The notes beneath the pieces are model-generated. The model was given only the letters and a program-made list of their open reading frames with translations, made no database searches and had not been told where the DNA came from. DNA of 19,289 nt from Thermoguttaceae bacterium (GTDB lineage: Bacteria > Planctomycetota > Planctomycetia > Pirellulales > Thermoguttaceae), in assembly GCA_024653385.1 (NCBI GenBank), contig JANLFZ010000056.1, forward strand, positions 1-19,289. The letters are read 5' to 3'. The translations under genes were made by a program, and so were the position numbers. Below are positions 1 to 6,704 of this stretch, piece by piece (position 1 is the stretch's first letter; each line of letters starts with the position of its first letter).

Positions 1-1
1 C

Positions 2-664
2 GTGGTCCACTGCCGGCCCGGCCCGCCCTGTTGGCGCATCGACCTGCCGGCCGGTTGGGACGCGTACCTCGCCCAGTCGTCGAAGAACCATCGGCGGCGG
101 CTCCGCAAGCTCGAGCAGGATTTCGTGCAAGGCCGGGCCGCGGCGCGGCGCGCGGAGCGGCCCGAGGAACTCGCGCCGCTTCTGGACCAACTCGTCGCCT
201 TTCAGCGGCGACGACGTCACCAATTGGGCCAGCGGAGTTGCTTCGAATCGGAGCGGTTCGTGGCCTTCCACCGCGACGTGACGGCCGCGCTATTGGCCGC
301 GGGAAAGCTCCTATTCTTCTCGATCGAGAAGGATGGGCAGCCCGTGGCGGTCGATTACGCTCTGCTCGGCCAAAGCGCGGTGTACGCCTACCAGGCGGGC
401 GTCGACGTCGAGCGGTTGGACGAGTGCCCCGGCCACTTGGGTCACTACGCCCTGGTCCGGTTTGCCCTGGACCACGGCCTCGGGACGCTCGACTTCCTCC
501 GCGGCGACGAACCTTACAAAGCGGCTTGGGGGGCGGTTCCGTGCGAGACGATCGAGATCCGCGCGGCGCCCGATCGTCGTGTCTCCCGGCTGCGTCACCA
601 GCTCTGGCTGGCCGGAACCGGCCTGAAACACTGGGTCCGGCGGAGAATCCGTCATGCGCACTAG
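2..664 (+). CDS. GNAT / CelD-like (BioF2-type) acyltransferase, 5'-truncated by window edge
   Basis: This is the C-terminal part (about 220 residues visible) of an acyltransferase of the GNAT fold, in the branch often annotated as 'CelD/BioF2-like acetyltransferase' or FemAB-like. I see the basic segment SSKNHRRRLRKLEQDF near the start, typical of this family. A beta-strand-rich core follows (KLLFFSIEKDGQPVAVDYALL), then the acceptor-side signature YAYQAGVDVE, and near the end LDFLRGDEPYKAAWG, a hallmark of the family. The reading frame is open to base 1, so the real start lies upstream and the GTG at 2 is not claimed as a start. Such enzymes in glycan clusters are thought to acylate a sugar or a carrier-linked intermediate; the substrate here is unknown. 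The stop codon overlaps the start of the deacetylase by 11 bp, pointing to co-translation in an exopolysaccharide operon. Confidence 0.8.
   Translation: MVHCRPGPPCWRIDLPAGWDAYLAQSSKNHRRRLRKLEQDFVQGRAAARRAERPEELAPLLDQLVAFQRRRRHQLGQRSCFESERFVAFHRDVTAALLAAGKLLFFSIEKDGQPVAVDYALLGQSAVYAYQAGVDVERLDECPGHLGHYALVRFALDHGLGTLDFLRGDEPYKAAWGAVPCETIEIRAAPDRRVSRLRHQLWLAGTGLKHWVRRRIRHAH
642..646 (+). promoter_or_regulatory. Shine-Dalgarno site of the deacetylase gene
   Basis: GGAGA lies 7 nt before the ATG at 654, inside the end of the preceding gene. It decides the start at 654 over the in-frame ATG at 705, which has no such site. Confidence 0.6.
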
Positions 665-1613
665 CCAATTAGGCCGGCACTTCCTCACGGGCGACGCCGC
701 CGACATGCCGCTGTGGAAGTGGACCGCGGCCCATGCCTATTATTGGCTCACCTGGCCGTACCGGCGCTGGTGCCTCCATGAGGCCGCCGCGCAGGGACGC
801 GCGCCGGTAATGGTGGTGTTCTACCATCGCATCGCCGACGATCAAGCGACCCCGTGGACCCTCGACCCGCGATCGTTCCGCCGCCAGGTGAGTTGGCTGG
901 CCAGGCACTTCGACCTGGTGACGTTGACCGAGGCCCGGCGCAGGATCGTCGTCGGGCGCAACCCCCGGCCTTGCGTCAGCATCACGTTCGACGACGGGTA
1001 CTCGGACAACTGCCGCGAGGCGCTGCCGTGGTTGGTCCGCGAGGGCATCCCCTGCACGTATTTCGTGACGCTGCGGAACATGCTGACGGGCGAACCGTTT
1101 CCCCACGATCTGGCCATGGGCAAGGCCCTGACGCCGAACACGCTGGACGAGGTTCGGGCGATGGCCACCTCGGGCATCGAGATCGGTGCCCACAGCGACA
1201 CCCATCCCAATCTCGCCGAGGTGGTCGATCCCGAGCAACTCCGCCGCGAAATCGTGCTGGCCCGCGACGAGTTGGAGCGGCTCATCCGCCGGCCGGTCCG
1301 GTACTTCGCCTTCCCGTTCGGGCAGCCGGAACACCTCGACCGCCGGGCCATGGCGATGGCGCGCGAGGCGGGCTACGACGCGGTGTGCTCGGCCTACGGA
1401 GGCTACAACTTCCCCGGGGGCGACGGCTTCCACCTGCGCCGCATTCCGGCCGATGGTTATTTGATCCGGCTGAAGAACTGGATGACGCTCGATCCACGGA
1501 AGCTCGGCACGTTCGCCAACGACCTTCCCCCAGAACCGGAGGACGCTGCGGATCTCGTCCCGTCGCACGGTTCGGGTCGGTTGTGTCCCGGCGGCCAGGG
1601 CTCGACAGGTTGA
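654..1613 (+). CDS. Polysaccharide deacetylase (NodB homology domain, CE4)
   Basis: A 319-residue protein with a clear NodB/CE4 deacetylase domain. The metal and catalytic motif TFDDGYSDN lies at residues 111-119 (catalytic base and metal Asp in the DD pair). The second metal motif HSDTH lies at 180-184 (both His). FAFPFG at 218-223 corresponds to the motif that shapes the active-site groove. The family removes N- or O-acetyl groups from glycans such as GlcNAc polymers, using a divalent metal. No clear signal peptide is visible; an amphipathic or aromatic segment (residues 20-40, WKWTAAHAYYWLTWPYRRW) may touch the membrane. The gene overlaps the upstream acyltransferase by 11 bp and is followed 49 bp later by the flippase, so it probably acts on the same surface polysaccharide before or during export. 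The Pro/Glu/Gly-rich C-terminal tail (about residue 285 on) is not part of the domain. Confidence 0.9.
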   Translation: MRTSQLGRHFLTGDAADMPLWKWTAAHAYYWLTWPYRRWCLHEAAAQGRAPVMVVFYHRIADDQATPWTLDPRSFRRQVSWLARHFDLVTLTEARRRIVVGRNPRPCVSITFDDGYSDNCREALPWLVREGIPCTYFVTLRNMLTGEPFPHDLAMGKALTPNTLDEVRAMATSGIEIGAHSDTHPNLAEVVDPEQLRREIVLARDELERLIRRPVRYFAFPFGQPEHLDRRAMAMAREAGYDAVCSAYGGYNFPGGDGFHLRRIPADGYLIRLKNWMTLDPRKLGTFANDLPPEPEDAADLVPSHGSGRLCPGGQGSTG

Positions 1614-1662
1614 GGCCTCGCACTTCGACTCCCAAGCGTTCCATTCCCAACCGGTTTTTCGG

Positions 1663-3213
1663 ATGTCCCGCTCGATCGAGGCTCCCGACCAGACCGCCGT
1701 GCTGCCGGCCGACACCCTGGCCGACAGTGTGCTGATCCTGTTGGGGTTGATGGCGGTTCAACGGCTGGTGGGGCTGGTGCGGGCGGTGCTCTTCTGCCGC
1801 TGGCTCGAGCCCGAGCAGTTGGGCCAGTGGGACATGGCGTTCGGGTTCTTGATGTTGGCCGGACCGGTGTCGGTCTTGGCGCTGTCGAGCGGATTGGGCC
1901 GGTACGTCGAGCACTACCGCCGGCGCGGTCGCGTGCGCACGCTCTTGGCTCGCGTGCTGGCGGCCTGCGGGGTTCTGGGGGGACTCGGCGCGGCAACGAT
2001 CTGGTTCTTCCCGCACCGGTTCTCGCAATGGATCTTCGGAACGCCCGCCGAGACGCTCTTGATTCGGCTGCTGGCCGCAAGCCTTCTGGCCGTCATCGCG
2101 TTCAACTACTTCGTCGATTTGTTCAACGCGGTGCGCAACGCCCGCGGAATCGCCGCGATTCAAGTAGCCAGCGGGTTGTTGTTCGCCCTGTTGGGCATTG
2201 TGCTGTTGGCGTGGTGGCGGCGCACGGCGGCTAGCGTGGTGATCGCCTACGGCGGCGCGAACCTGCTGGCAGCGATGCTCGGCGGCGTGTGGCTCGCGCG
2301 GCGATGGCGCACGCTGCCCGACGACGGCCAGCCGCTGCCGCACCGCGAGCTGTGGTCCAAAGTGCTGCCCTACACCGCGGCGATCTGGACCACGAGCCTG
2401 TTGTGCAACGTGTTCGACCTGGCCGACCGGTACATGATCGTGCACTGCCTGCCGGGCACACACGACGAGACCTTGGCCTTGGCGGGCGAGTACCACAGTG
2501 CCCGGGTGCTGCCCCTGTTGCTGGTGTCGGTCGCAGCCCTATTGAGCCCCCTGCTTACCCCCCACTTAAGCCACGACTGGGAGGAAGGACGGCGCGAACG
2601 GGTCTCGGCGCGGCTGAGCCTGTTCCTGAAGGTCATCGGTTTCCTCATGGCCCTGGGCGGGGCGGCGGTTCTCGCGCTGGGACCGCTGCTGTTCCGCGTG
2701 GCCTTCGCGAACAAGTTCGCCGGCGGGCAGGCCGTGCTTCCGGGAACGCTCGTCTATTGCACCTGGTTCGCCATGTTCTCGATCGCTCAGAACTACCTCT
2801 GGTGCGCCGAACGGCCGCGTCTGGGAAACGTGGCCGTGGCCGCCGCGTTGGCCTTGAACATCGGGCTCAACGCCTATTTGCTTCCGCGCTTCGGGCTGCA
2901 CGGGGCCGTGCTGGCGAAGTGCCTGGCCAACCTCCTGGCGCTTTTCCTGGTGCTTTGGTTCAGCCGGCGCCTCGGCTTCAGGCCGGATGCGGGCGTGTGG
3001 ATCGTCCTCGCCACGCCCGTCTTCTTCCCGCTCGGCCCCGTGGCGACCGGCGTGGCGCTGGGCGCCATTGCCGTGGAGGCGGTCGCCGGGCGCGCGATTC
3101 TTTCGCCCGAGGAGAAACGCGAGATCGCCGCCACCTGGGAGCAATACCGACGGCGTCTGGGGTATGGTCCTCGCAATGTCGAACTGGGATGCCCACGCAA
3201 TGAGACACAATGA
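1663..3213 (+). CDS. Polysaccharide flippase (Wzx/MATE-like, MOP superfamily)
   Basis: A 516-residue integral membrane protein with about 12-14 hydrophobic segments spread along its length, such as SVLILLGLMAVQRLVGLVRA near residue 22, GLLFALLGIVLLAW near 170 and LKVIGFLMALGGAAVLALG near 325. The pattern, length and Arg/Gly-rich connecting loops match MOP-superfamily lipid-linked oligosaccharide flippases (Wzx, MurJ-like). Such proteins turn undecaprenyl-linked repeat units from the inner to the outer face of the membrane. The hydrophilic C-terminus (from about ILSPEEKREIAATWEQYRRR) is cytosolic-looking. I chose the ATG at 1663; no strong ribosome site is visible. The 3' end overlaps the likely start of the glycosyltransferase (ATG at 3200) by 14 bp. 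Neighbours on both sides support a role in exopolysaccharide export. No polymerase (Wzy) gene is seen here; it may lie upstream of the window. Confidence 0.85.
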   Translation: MSRSIEAPDQTAVLPADTLADSVLILLGLMAVQRLVGLVRAVLFCRWLEPEQLGQWDMAFGFLMLAGPVSVLALSSGLGRYVEHYRRRGRVRTLLARVLAACGVLGGLGAATIWFFPHRFSQWIFGTPAETLLIRLLAASLLAVIAFNYFVDLFNAVRNARGIAAIQVASGLLFALLGIVLLAWWRRTAASVVIAYGGANLLAAMLGGVWLARRWRTLPDDGQPLPHRELWSKVLPYTAAIWTTSLLCNVFDLADRYMIVHCLPGTHDETLALAGEYHSARVLPLLLVSVAALLSPLLTPHLSHDWEEGRRERVSARLSLFLKVIGFLMALGGAAVLALGPLLFRVAFANKFAGGQAVLPGTLVYCTWFAMFSIAQNYLWCAERPRLGNVAVAAALALNIGLNAYLLPRFGLHGAVLAKCLANLLALFLVLWFSRRLGFRPDAGVWIVLATPVFFPLGPVATGVALGAIAVEAVAGRAILSPEEKREIAATWEQYRRRLGYGPRNVELGCPRNETQ

Positions 3214-4492
3214 AGACCCGACGCGCCACGAGGAGAACCCTCGCGCGGCCCGGTGTGGCTGGCGCCAGCGCCGCCTGATGCCCCTTGCCGACCGCGGTCC
3301 GTTGCGAGTGATGTTCGTGATCACCTCGATGCCCGTCGGCGGCGCCGAGACGCTTCTGGTCGAATTGGTTCGCCGTCTGGACCGCACCCGATTCGTGCCG
3401 GAGGTGTGCTGCCTGAAACGCCCCGGACCGCTGGGCGAAGTCCTTGCCGGCGAGGTGCCGGTGTTCGCGGGATTGCTGTCGAACAAGTACGATGTGGCCG
3501 TGCTCGCCCGGTTGACGGCCCTGCTGCACAAGCGCCGCATCGACGCGGTGGTGACGGTGGGGACCGGAGGCGACAAGATGTTCTGGGGTCGGCTGGCGGG
3601 CCGGCTGGCGCGGGTCCCGGTGATCTGCTCGGCGTTGCACTCCACGGGACTGCCCGACCACGTCGAGTTCCTGAACCGGTTGTTGGCGCCGATCACCGAT
3701 GCGTTCATTGCGGTGGCAACCTCGCACGGGCGCTACCTTGCCGAACGGGAGGGATGCCCGGCCCGGAAAGTCCGCGTGATTCCCAACGGCGTCGACGTCG
3801 AGCGGTTTCATCCGCGCTGGCCGAGCGAGTCGCTGCGAAGCGAGTTGGGGCTTCCGGCCGGCGCGCCCGTGGCGGGCATCGTGGCGGCGTTGCGTCCGGA
3901 AAAGAACCATCCGCTGTTTCTGGAGGTTGCCCGGCGCGTCCGCAACGAAGTCCCCGAGGCGCGGTTCCTCGTGGTCGGCGACGGCCCCGAGCGCGCCCGT
4001 CTCGAACCGCTCGCGTGCCAGCTCGGCCTGGGCGACACGGTGCGATTTCTCGGCACGCGGAGCGACGTGGCGGAGGTGCTCTCGCTGTTCGACGTGTTCG
4101 TCTTGACCTCGCACATGGAGGCCAACCCCGTCTCGATTCTCGAGGCCATGAGCACCGAAAAGCCGGTGGTGGCCACCCGGGTCGGCTCGGTGCCCGAGAC
4201 CGTGATCCACGGCCAGACCGGATATCTGGTGGCCCCGGGCGACGCCGAGGCGATGGCGGCGCGCGTGGTCGAGTTGTTTCGCGACCCCGAGCGGGCCGCC
4301 GGCCTGGGCCGGGCCGGGCGCGCCCATGTGGTGGCCCACTGGTCCATCCAGCGCATGGTCGAGGGTTACCAGGACCTGCTGGCGGGCGTCTACGAATCGA
4401 AAACAGGTCACAGAGAGAGTCGCCGGCCGTTCCCTGACTTGGCGCGCGGGGTCGTGGAGGCCATCACAACCGGCGACGACCGCCACGCGTAA
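3200..4492 (+). CDS. Glycosyltransferase family 4 (GT-B fold)
   Basis: A retaining GT-B glycosyltransferase. The N-terminal domain has the donor-side glycine loop SMPVGGAET. The C-terminal Rossmann domain has GVDVERFHP, AALRPEKNHPLFLEVARR, FLVVGDGPER and VRFLGTRSDVAEVLS, then the EX7E signature in HMEANPVSILEAM, all typical of GT4. It would transfer a sugar from a nucleotide donor to a lipid-linked or polysaccharide acceptor; the sugar cannot be read from the sequence. Start choice: the ATG at 3200 (430 residues) overlaps the flippase stop by 14 bp and would allow coupled translation. The ATG at 3278 is also possible, because the conserved fold only begins at PLRVMFVITSMPVGG; the 26 residues between look unstructured and rich in Arg/His/Glu. 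The frame is open further upstream, but that is flippase coding sequence. This is the last gene of the glycan block. Confidence 0.88.
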   Translation: MRHNEDPTRHEENPRAARCGWRQRRLMPLADRGPLRVMFVITSMPVGGAETLLVELVRRLDRTRFVPEVCCLKRPGPLGEVLAGEVPVFAGLLSNKYDVAVLARLTALLHKRRIDAVVTVGTGGDKMFWGRLAGRLARVPVICSALHSTGLPDHVEFLNRLLAPITDAFIAVATSHGRYLAEREGCPARKVRVIPNGVDVERFHPRWPSESLRSELGLPAGAPVAGIVAALRPEKNHPLFLEVARRVRNEVPEARFLVVGDGPERARLEPLACQLGLGDTVRFLGTRSDVAEVLSLFDVFVLTSHMEANPVSILEAMSTEKPVVATRVGSVPETVIHGQTGYLVAPGDAEAMAARVVELFRDPERAAGLGRAGRAHVVAHWSIQRMVEGYQDLLAGVYESKTGHRESRRPFPDLARGVVEAITTGDDRHA

Positions 4493-4550
4493 GCTCTGAC
4501 AGACCCCCTCCACTGGTGCATGTGTAGTGCAACTTGCATGACATTGGCGT

Positions 4551-4578
4551 CAGCACGTAGTATATATACTACGTGCTG
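4551..4578. repeat. Perfect 28-bp palindrome (P1), core GTAGTATATATACTAC
   Basis: Both arms match exactly over 14 bp: CAGCACGTAGTATA and its reverse complement, with no spacer. The central 16 bp (GTAGTATATATACTAC) is identical to that of the second palindrome, and both have AGCAC/GTGCT elements in their arms, in opposite order. There is no T-run, so it is not a standard terminator. It is likely a binding site for a dimeric DNA-binding protein, the candidate being the AbiEi-like regulator encoded 256 bp downstream. Confidence 0.75.
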
Positions 4579-4762
4579 CGGATTGCCCATTAGTCTTCGG
4601 CCGGATGAATGCTTGCGCGCAAGTGAAGACGGTGTTACAGCTTCGTGGAGCGATTCGTCAGGCCCCGACACTCGATTCGAGAGTTCTCCATCTTTGAGAA
4701 CGCGCGCAAGGTATTGTCTATTAGATACTTACGTCTTGATTACTGGTTTGATCGGGTGGACT

Positions 4763-4794
4763 GGTGCTCTGTAGTATATATACTACAGAGCACC
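4763..4794. promoter_or_regulatory. Perfect 32-bp palindrome (P2), probable operator of the abiEi-like gene
   Basis: Both arms match exactly over 16 bp (GGTGCTCTGTAGTATA and its reverse complement), with the same 16-bp core as P1. It ends 39 bp before the ATG at 4834. A weak promoter can be drawn as TTGATC (4748-4753), an 18-bp spacer and TAGTAT (4772-4777), which would put the -10 element inside the palindrome. A bound repressor would then block RNA polymerase. Characterised AbiEi antitoxins repress their own promoter by binding two inverted repeats cooperatively, which fits the P1/P2 pair. The operator role is inference; the palindrome itself is seen directly. Confidence 0.65.
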
Positions 4795-4833
4795 GAGAAG
4801 CTCTTGCTGTCGGCTCGCCCACGACGGTGCCCC

Positions 4834-5712
4834 ATGGTCCGCAAACCACCCATTGCATTGGCCAAACCCGATCTCGTGAGACTGTTTGACGAGAGCCCTA
4901 AACGGGTCTACTCCCGAGGAGAGTTGGCGAAAATCCTTGCAGCAAACAGGTCGTTCTGGCGATTGCCAGAGCGATTCACCCTCACCGAGTTCGTCAGCTT
5001 TCTCTTGAAGCAGACTCGCCTTAAGGCTGTGAGGCTCGCGTTCCCCAACCGACCTGTCGCTCGGTTCACTTGGGGCGATGCGGACGCACTCTCCGTAGCC
5101 CAGTCGCTTCGGGCTGATGGCTACTTTACCCATTTCACGGCGATGCACCTGCATGGCCTGACGGACCAGATTCCCAAGACGGTGTACTTCAACTGCGAGC
5201 AGGCGATTTCGGGCGGCGGCGGAGCCCTCACCCAGGAAGGTATCGACCGCGCGTTCAAGGCGAAATGCCGGGTATCCAAGAATGTGGCTTCCTACCGCGA
5301 CCAGACGATTTGCCTGCTGAACGGTCGGAACACAGGTGGACTTGGGGTGATTGCGGTTGACGTTGGCGACGGCACGCAGGTGCGAGTCACGAGCATCGAG
5401 CGGACGCTGATCGACATCGTGGTTCGTCCGGTGTATTCCGGCGGCGTTCACGAAGTCGCACGCGCGTTCGAAAAAGCCCGCGGCCTGTTTTCCGTCAATA
5501 AGCTCGTGGCGCTTCTCAAGAAGCTCAACTTCACCTACCCCTATCATCAGGCAATTGGGTTCTACTTGGAACGGGCCGGGGGATACGGCCCGGCGCAATT
5601 GGACCTCCTTCGGGAGTTCGAACGGCAGTTCGACTTCTATCTCGCGCACGAGATGAACCAGACGCAGTACGTCCCCGAGTGGCGGCTATTCGTCCCAAAG
5701 GGTTTTCAGTAG
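4834..5712 (+). CDS. AbiEi-family antitoxin / transcriptional regulator (type IV TA)
   Basis: A 292-residue protein that looks like an AbiEi-family antitoxin. Residues about 12-75 form a likely winged helix (VYSRGELAKILAANRSFWRL, then FVSFLLKQTRLKAVRLAF). The central part carries family-like strings: YFTHFTAMHLHGLTDQIPKT (97-116), VTSIERTLIDIVVRP (185-199) and YSGGVHEVARAFEKAR. The end is PEWRLFVPKGFQ, a common ending in this family, so the gene looks complete. AbiEi proteins neutralise a nucleotidyltransferase toxin without stable binding and repress their own operon. I chose the ATG at 4834 because the frame upstream runs through palindrome P2 and has no conserved sequence; no clear ribosome site precedes it. 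The partner toxin gene is convergent rather than downstream in the same operon, and the 3' ends overlap by 27 bp. Codon use is less GC-biased than in neighbours, which suggests transfer. Confidence 0.8.
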   Translation: MVRKPPIALAKPDLVRLFDESPKRVYSRGELAKILAANRSFWRLPERFTLTEFVSFLLKQTRLKAVRLAFPNRPVARFTWGDADALSVAQSLRADGYFTHFTAMHLHGLTDQIPKTVYFNCEQAISGGGGALTQEGIDRAFKAKCRVSKNVASYRDQTICLLNGRNTGGLGVIAVDVGDGTQVRVTSIERTLIDIVVRPVYSGGVHEVARAFEKARGLFSVNKLVALLKKLNFTYPYHQAIGFYLERAGGYGPAQLDLLREFERQFDFYLAHEMNQTQYVPEWRLFVPKGFQ

Positions 5713-6560
5713 CCGGCACTGCGCCAAGACGTAGTCGAAGTAGAAGTCGAAGGCTTCCAAAACGACTCCAGCTTTGACGGTATCCTTCACTGCCGGAAAG
5801 TCGGCCCGGTGGTACTCACGGAAGTCCGCGATCCGCGGAATCAACCTTAACGGAACGCGTTTGGCCGCGAAAACCTCCCTCACCAAACGAACGAAAGGCT
5901 CGGCCGCGAAGTCGATGCGGAAATGCTCGGCAACGGTGTGGATGTCGACAAAATCTCGAGCACGGGCGGACGGATGGCTCCCGACCAAACGCACGTACTC
6001 GGGCATCTGCTGGCAAATGGCGCGCACTTTTTCCGCCACCGCCATCTCCGGCGAGTACACATAGATCCGATAGCCGTCCAGTTCCCGTTTCATCTTGGGG
6101 CGGCAGTATTCATGTCTGCTGATGTCGATCCTGAACTTGGTCGATCCCCGCCTTCCGACGGCTGTCGCATGTCTCCTCATCGCGGCGAGGTCGTTCCGGA
6201 GTGCCTCGTAGCGCGACTGCTCGATGATCTTGAAATCGATCTTGTACCCGCCCCAGAATCCCCGCATATCGTCGGTCAGCGACGGCGGCACGTCGGAGAC
6301 GTTGATATCGAACGCCACATAGCCCGCCTCGCGGAAAGTCGATTCCAGCACCTTCGCGATCTTTTCGCGAAGACGCTTACTTGCTCGAAGTCGCCCTCCA
6401 TCGATAGGTCAATGTCGATGGAGGGCCGAGTTGATATCTCGTACACTAGGTCGAGAAGGTTGCCGCCTTTGAGCACAAGCCGCTCCATCAGGTCATCGTC
6501 GGAGAACATCGCGATGATGGCCAGCTTCTTGATCCTCGCGGATAACTCGATATAGTCCAT
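5686..6560 (-). pseudogene. AbiEii-like nucleotidyltransferase toxin, frameshifted
   Basis: Two frames on the minus strand together make one AbiEii/AbiGii-family nucleotidyltransferase of about 290 residues, the usual length. The N-terminal part (6560 down to about 6385) starts MDYIELSARIKK and has the fold signature LVLKGGNLLDL and the metal motif STRPSIDIDLSM (DxD). The C-terminal part (about 6395 down to 5686) continues in another frame with KIAKVLESTFREAGYVAFD, the third Asp in YKIDFKII, the conserved EK of SPEMAVAEKVRAIC and ARDFVDIHTV. The two frames are both open between about 6276 and 6408, and the join needs a net one-base loss relative to an intact gene, most likely near 6378-6386. 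A GAGGGGG ribosome site precedes the ATG. As read, no full toxin is made unless the ribosome slips or the base call is wrong. Family toxins transfer nucleotides to tRNA or another target; the target here is unknown. Confidence 0.75.
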
Positions 6561-6567
6561 TGACGCG

Positions 6568-6574
6568 CCCCCTC
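6568..6574 (-). promoter_or_regulatory. Shine-Dalgarno site of the AbiEii-like gene
   Basis: On the minus strand GAGGGGG lies 7 nt before the ATG at 6560. It supports this start and shows that the broken gene still has its translation signal. Confidence 0.5.
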
Positions 6575-6704
6575 GTCTCGGCGGCAACATGGCGAGCCCC
6601 TGCCGCGTGGCCAGCATCCCGGGGGCTCCTCGCCCAAGTCGGCAGACTTCGCTACAATGGTGTTTCCGCTGGAAGCGTAACCGGCCGGAGCTAGCGATGC
6701 AACC

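Larger units (their letters stand above)
4493..4833. other. 341-bp intergenic region with two palindromes, before abiEi-like gene
   Basis: This gap separates the glycan block from the AbiE-like module. It holds two perfect palindromes (4551-4578 and 4763-4794, annotated separately), a 12-bp palindrome CTTGCGCGCAAG (4612-4623) and an 11-bp inverted repeat TGCAACTTGCA (4528-4538). Base composition falls sharply: G+C is 25 of 60 in 4681-4740 and 28 of 60 in 4741-4800, against 48 of 60 in a sample stretch of priA (11941-12000). Short open frames cross it, but they translate the palindromes and show no family resemblance, so I call no gene here. No Rho-independent terminator with a T-run is visible after the glycosyltransferase stop. 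Confidence 0.7.

Noticed and set aside
4612..4623. A 12-bp palindrome CTTGCGCGCAAG between P1 and P2.
   Set aside because: It is short and GC-rich, and does not share the core of the larger palindromes; it could occur by chance.
4520..4774. A short open frame (84 codons) covering palindrome P1 and the spacer, and a minus-strand counterpart (4408-4671).
   Set aside because: They translate the palindromes and intergenic DNA, have no ribosome site and resemble no protein family I know.
4551..4794. P1 and P2 as the terminal inverted repeats of a small mobile element (MITE) of 244 bp.
   Set aside because: Each palindrome is symmetric in itself, the outer arms do not match each other as inverted ends, and no flanking target-site duplication is visible. 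An operator pair fits better, though it is not proven.
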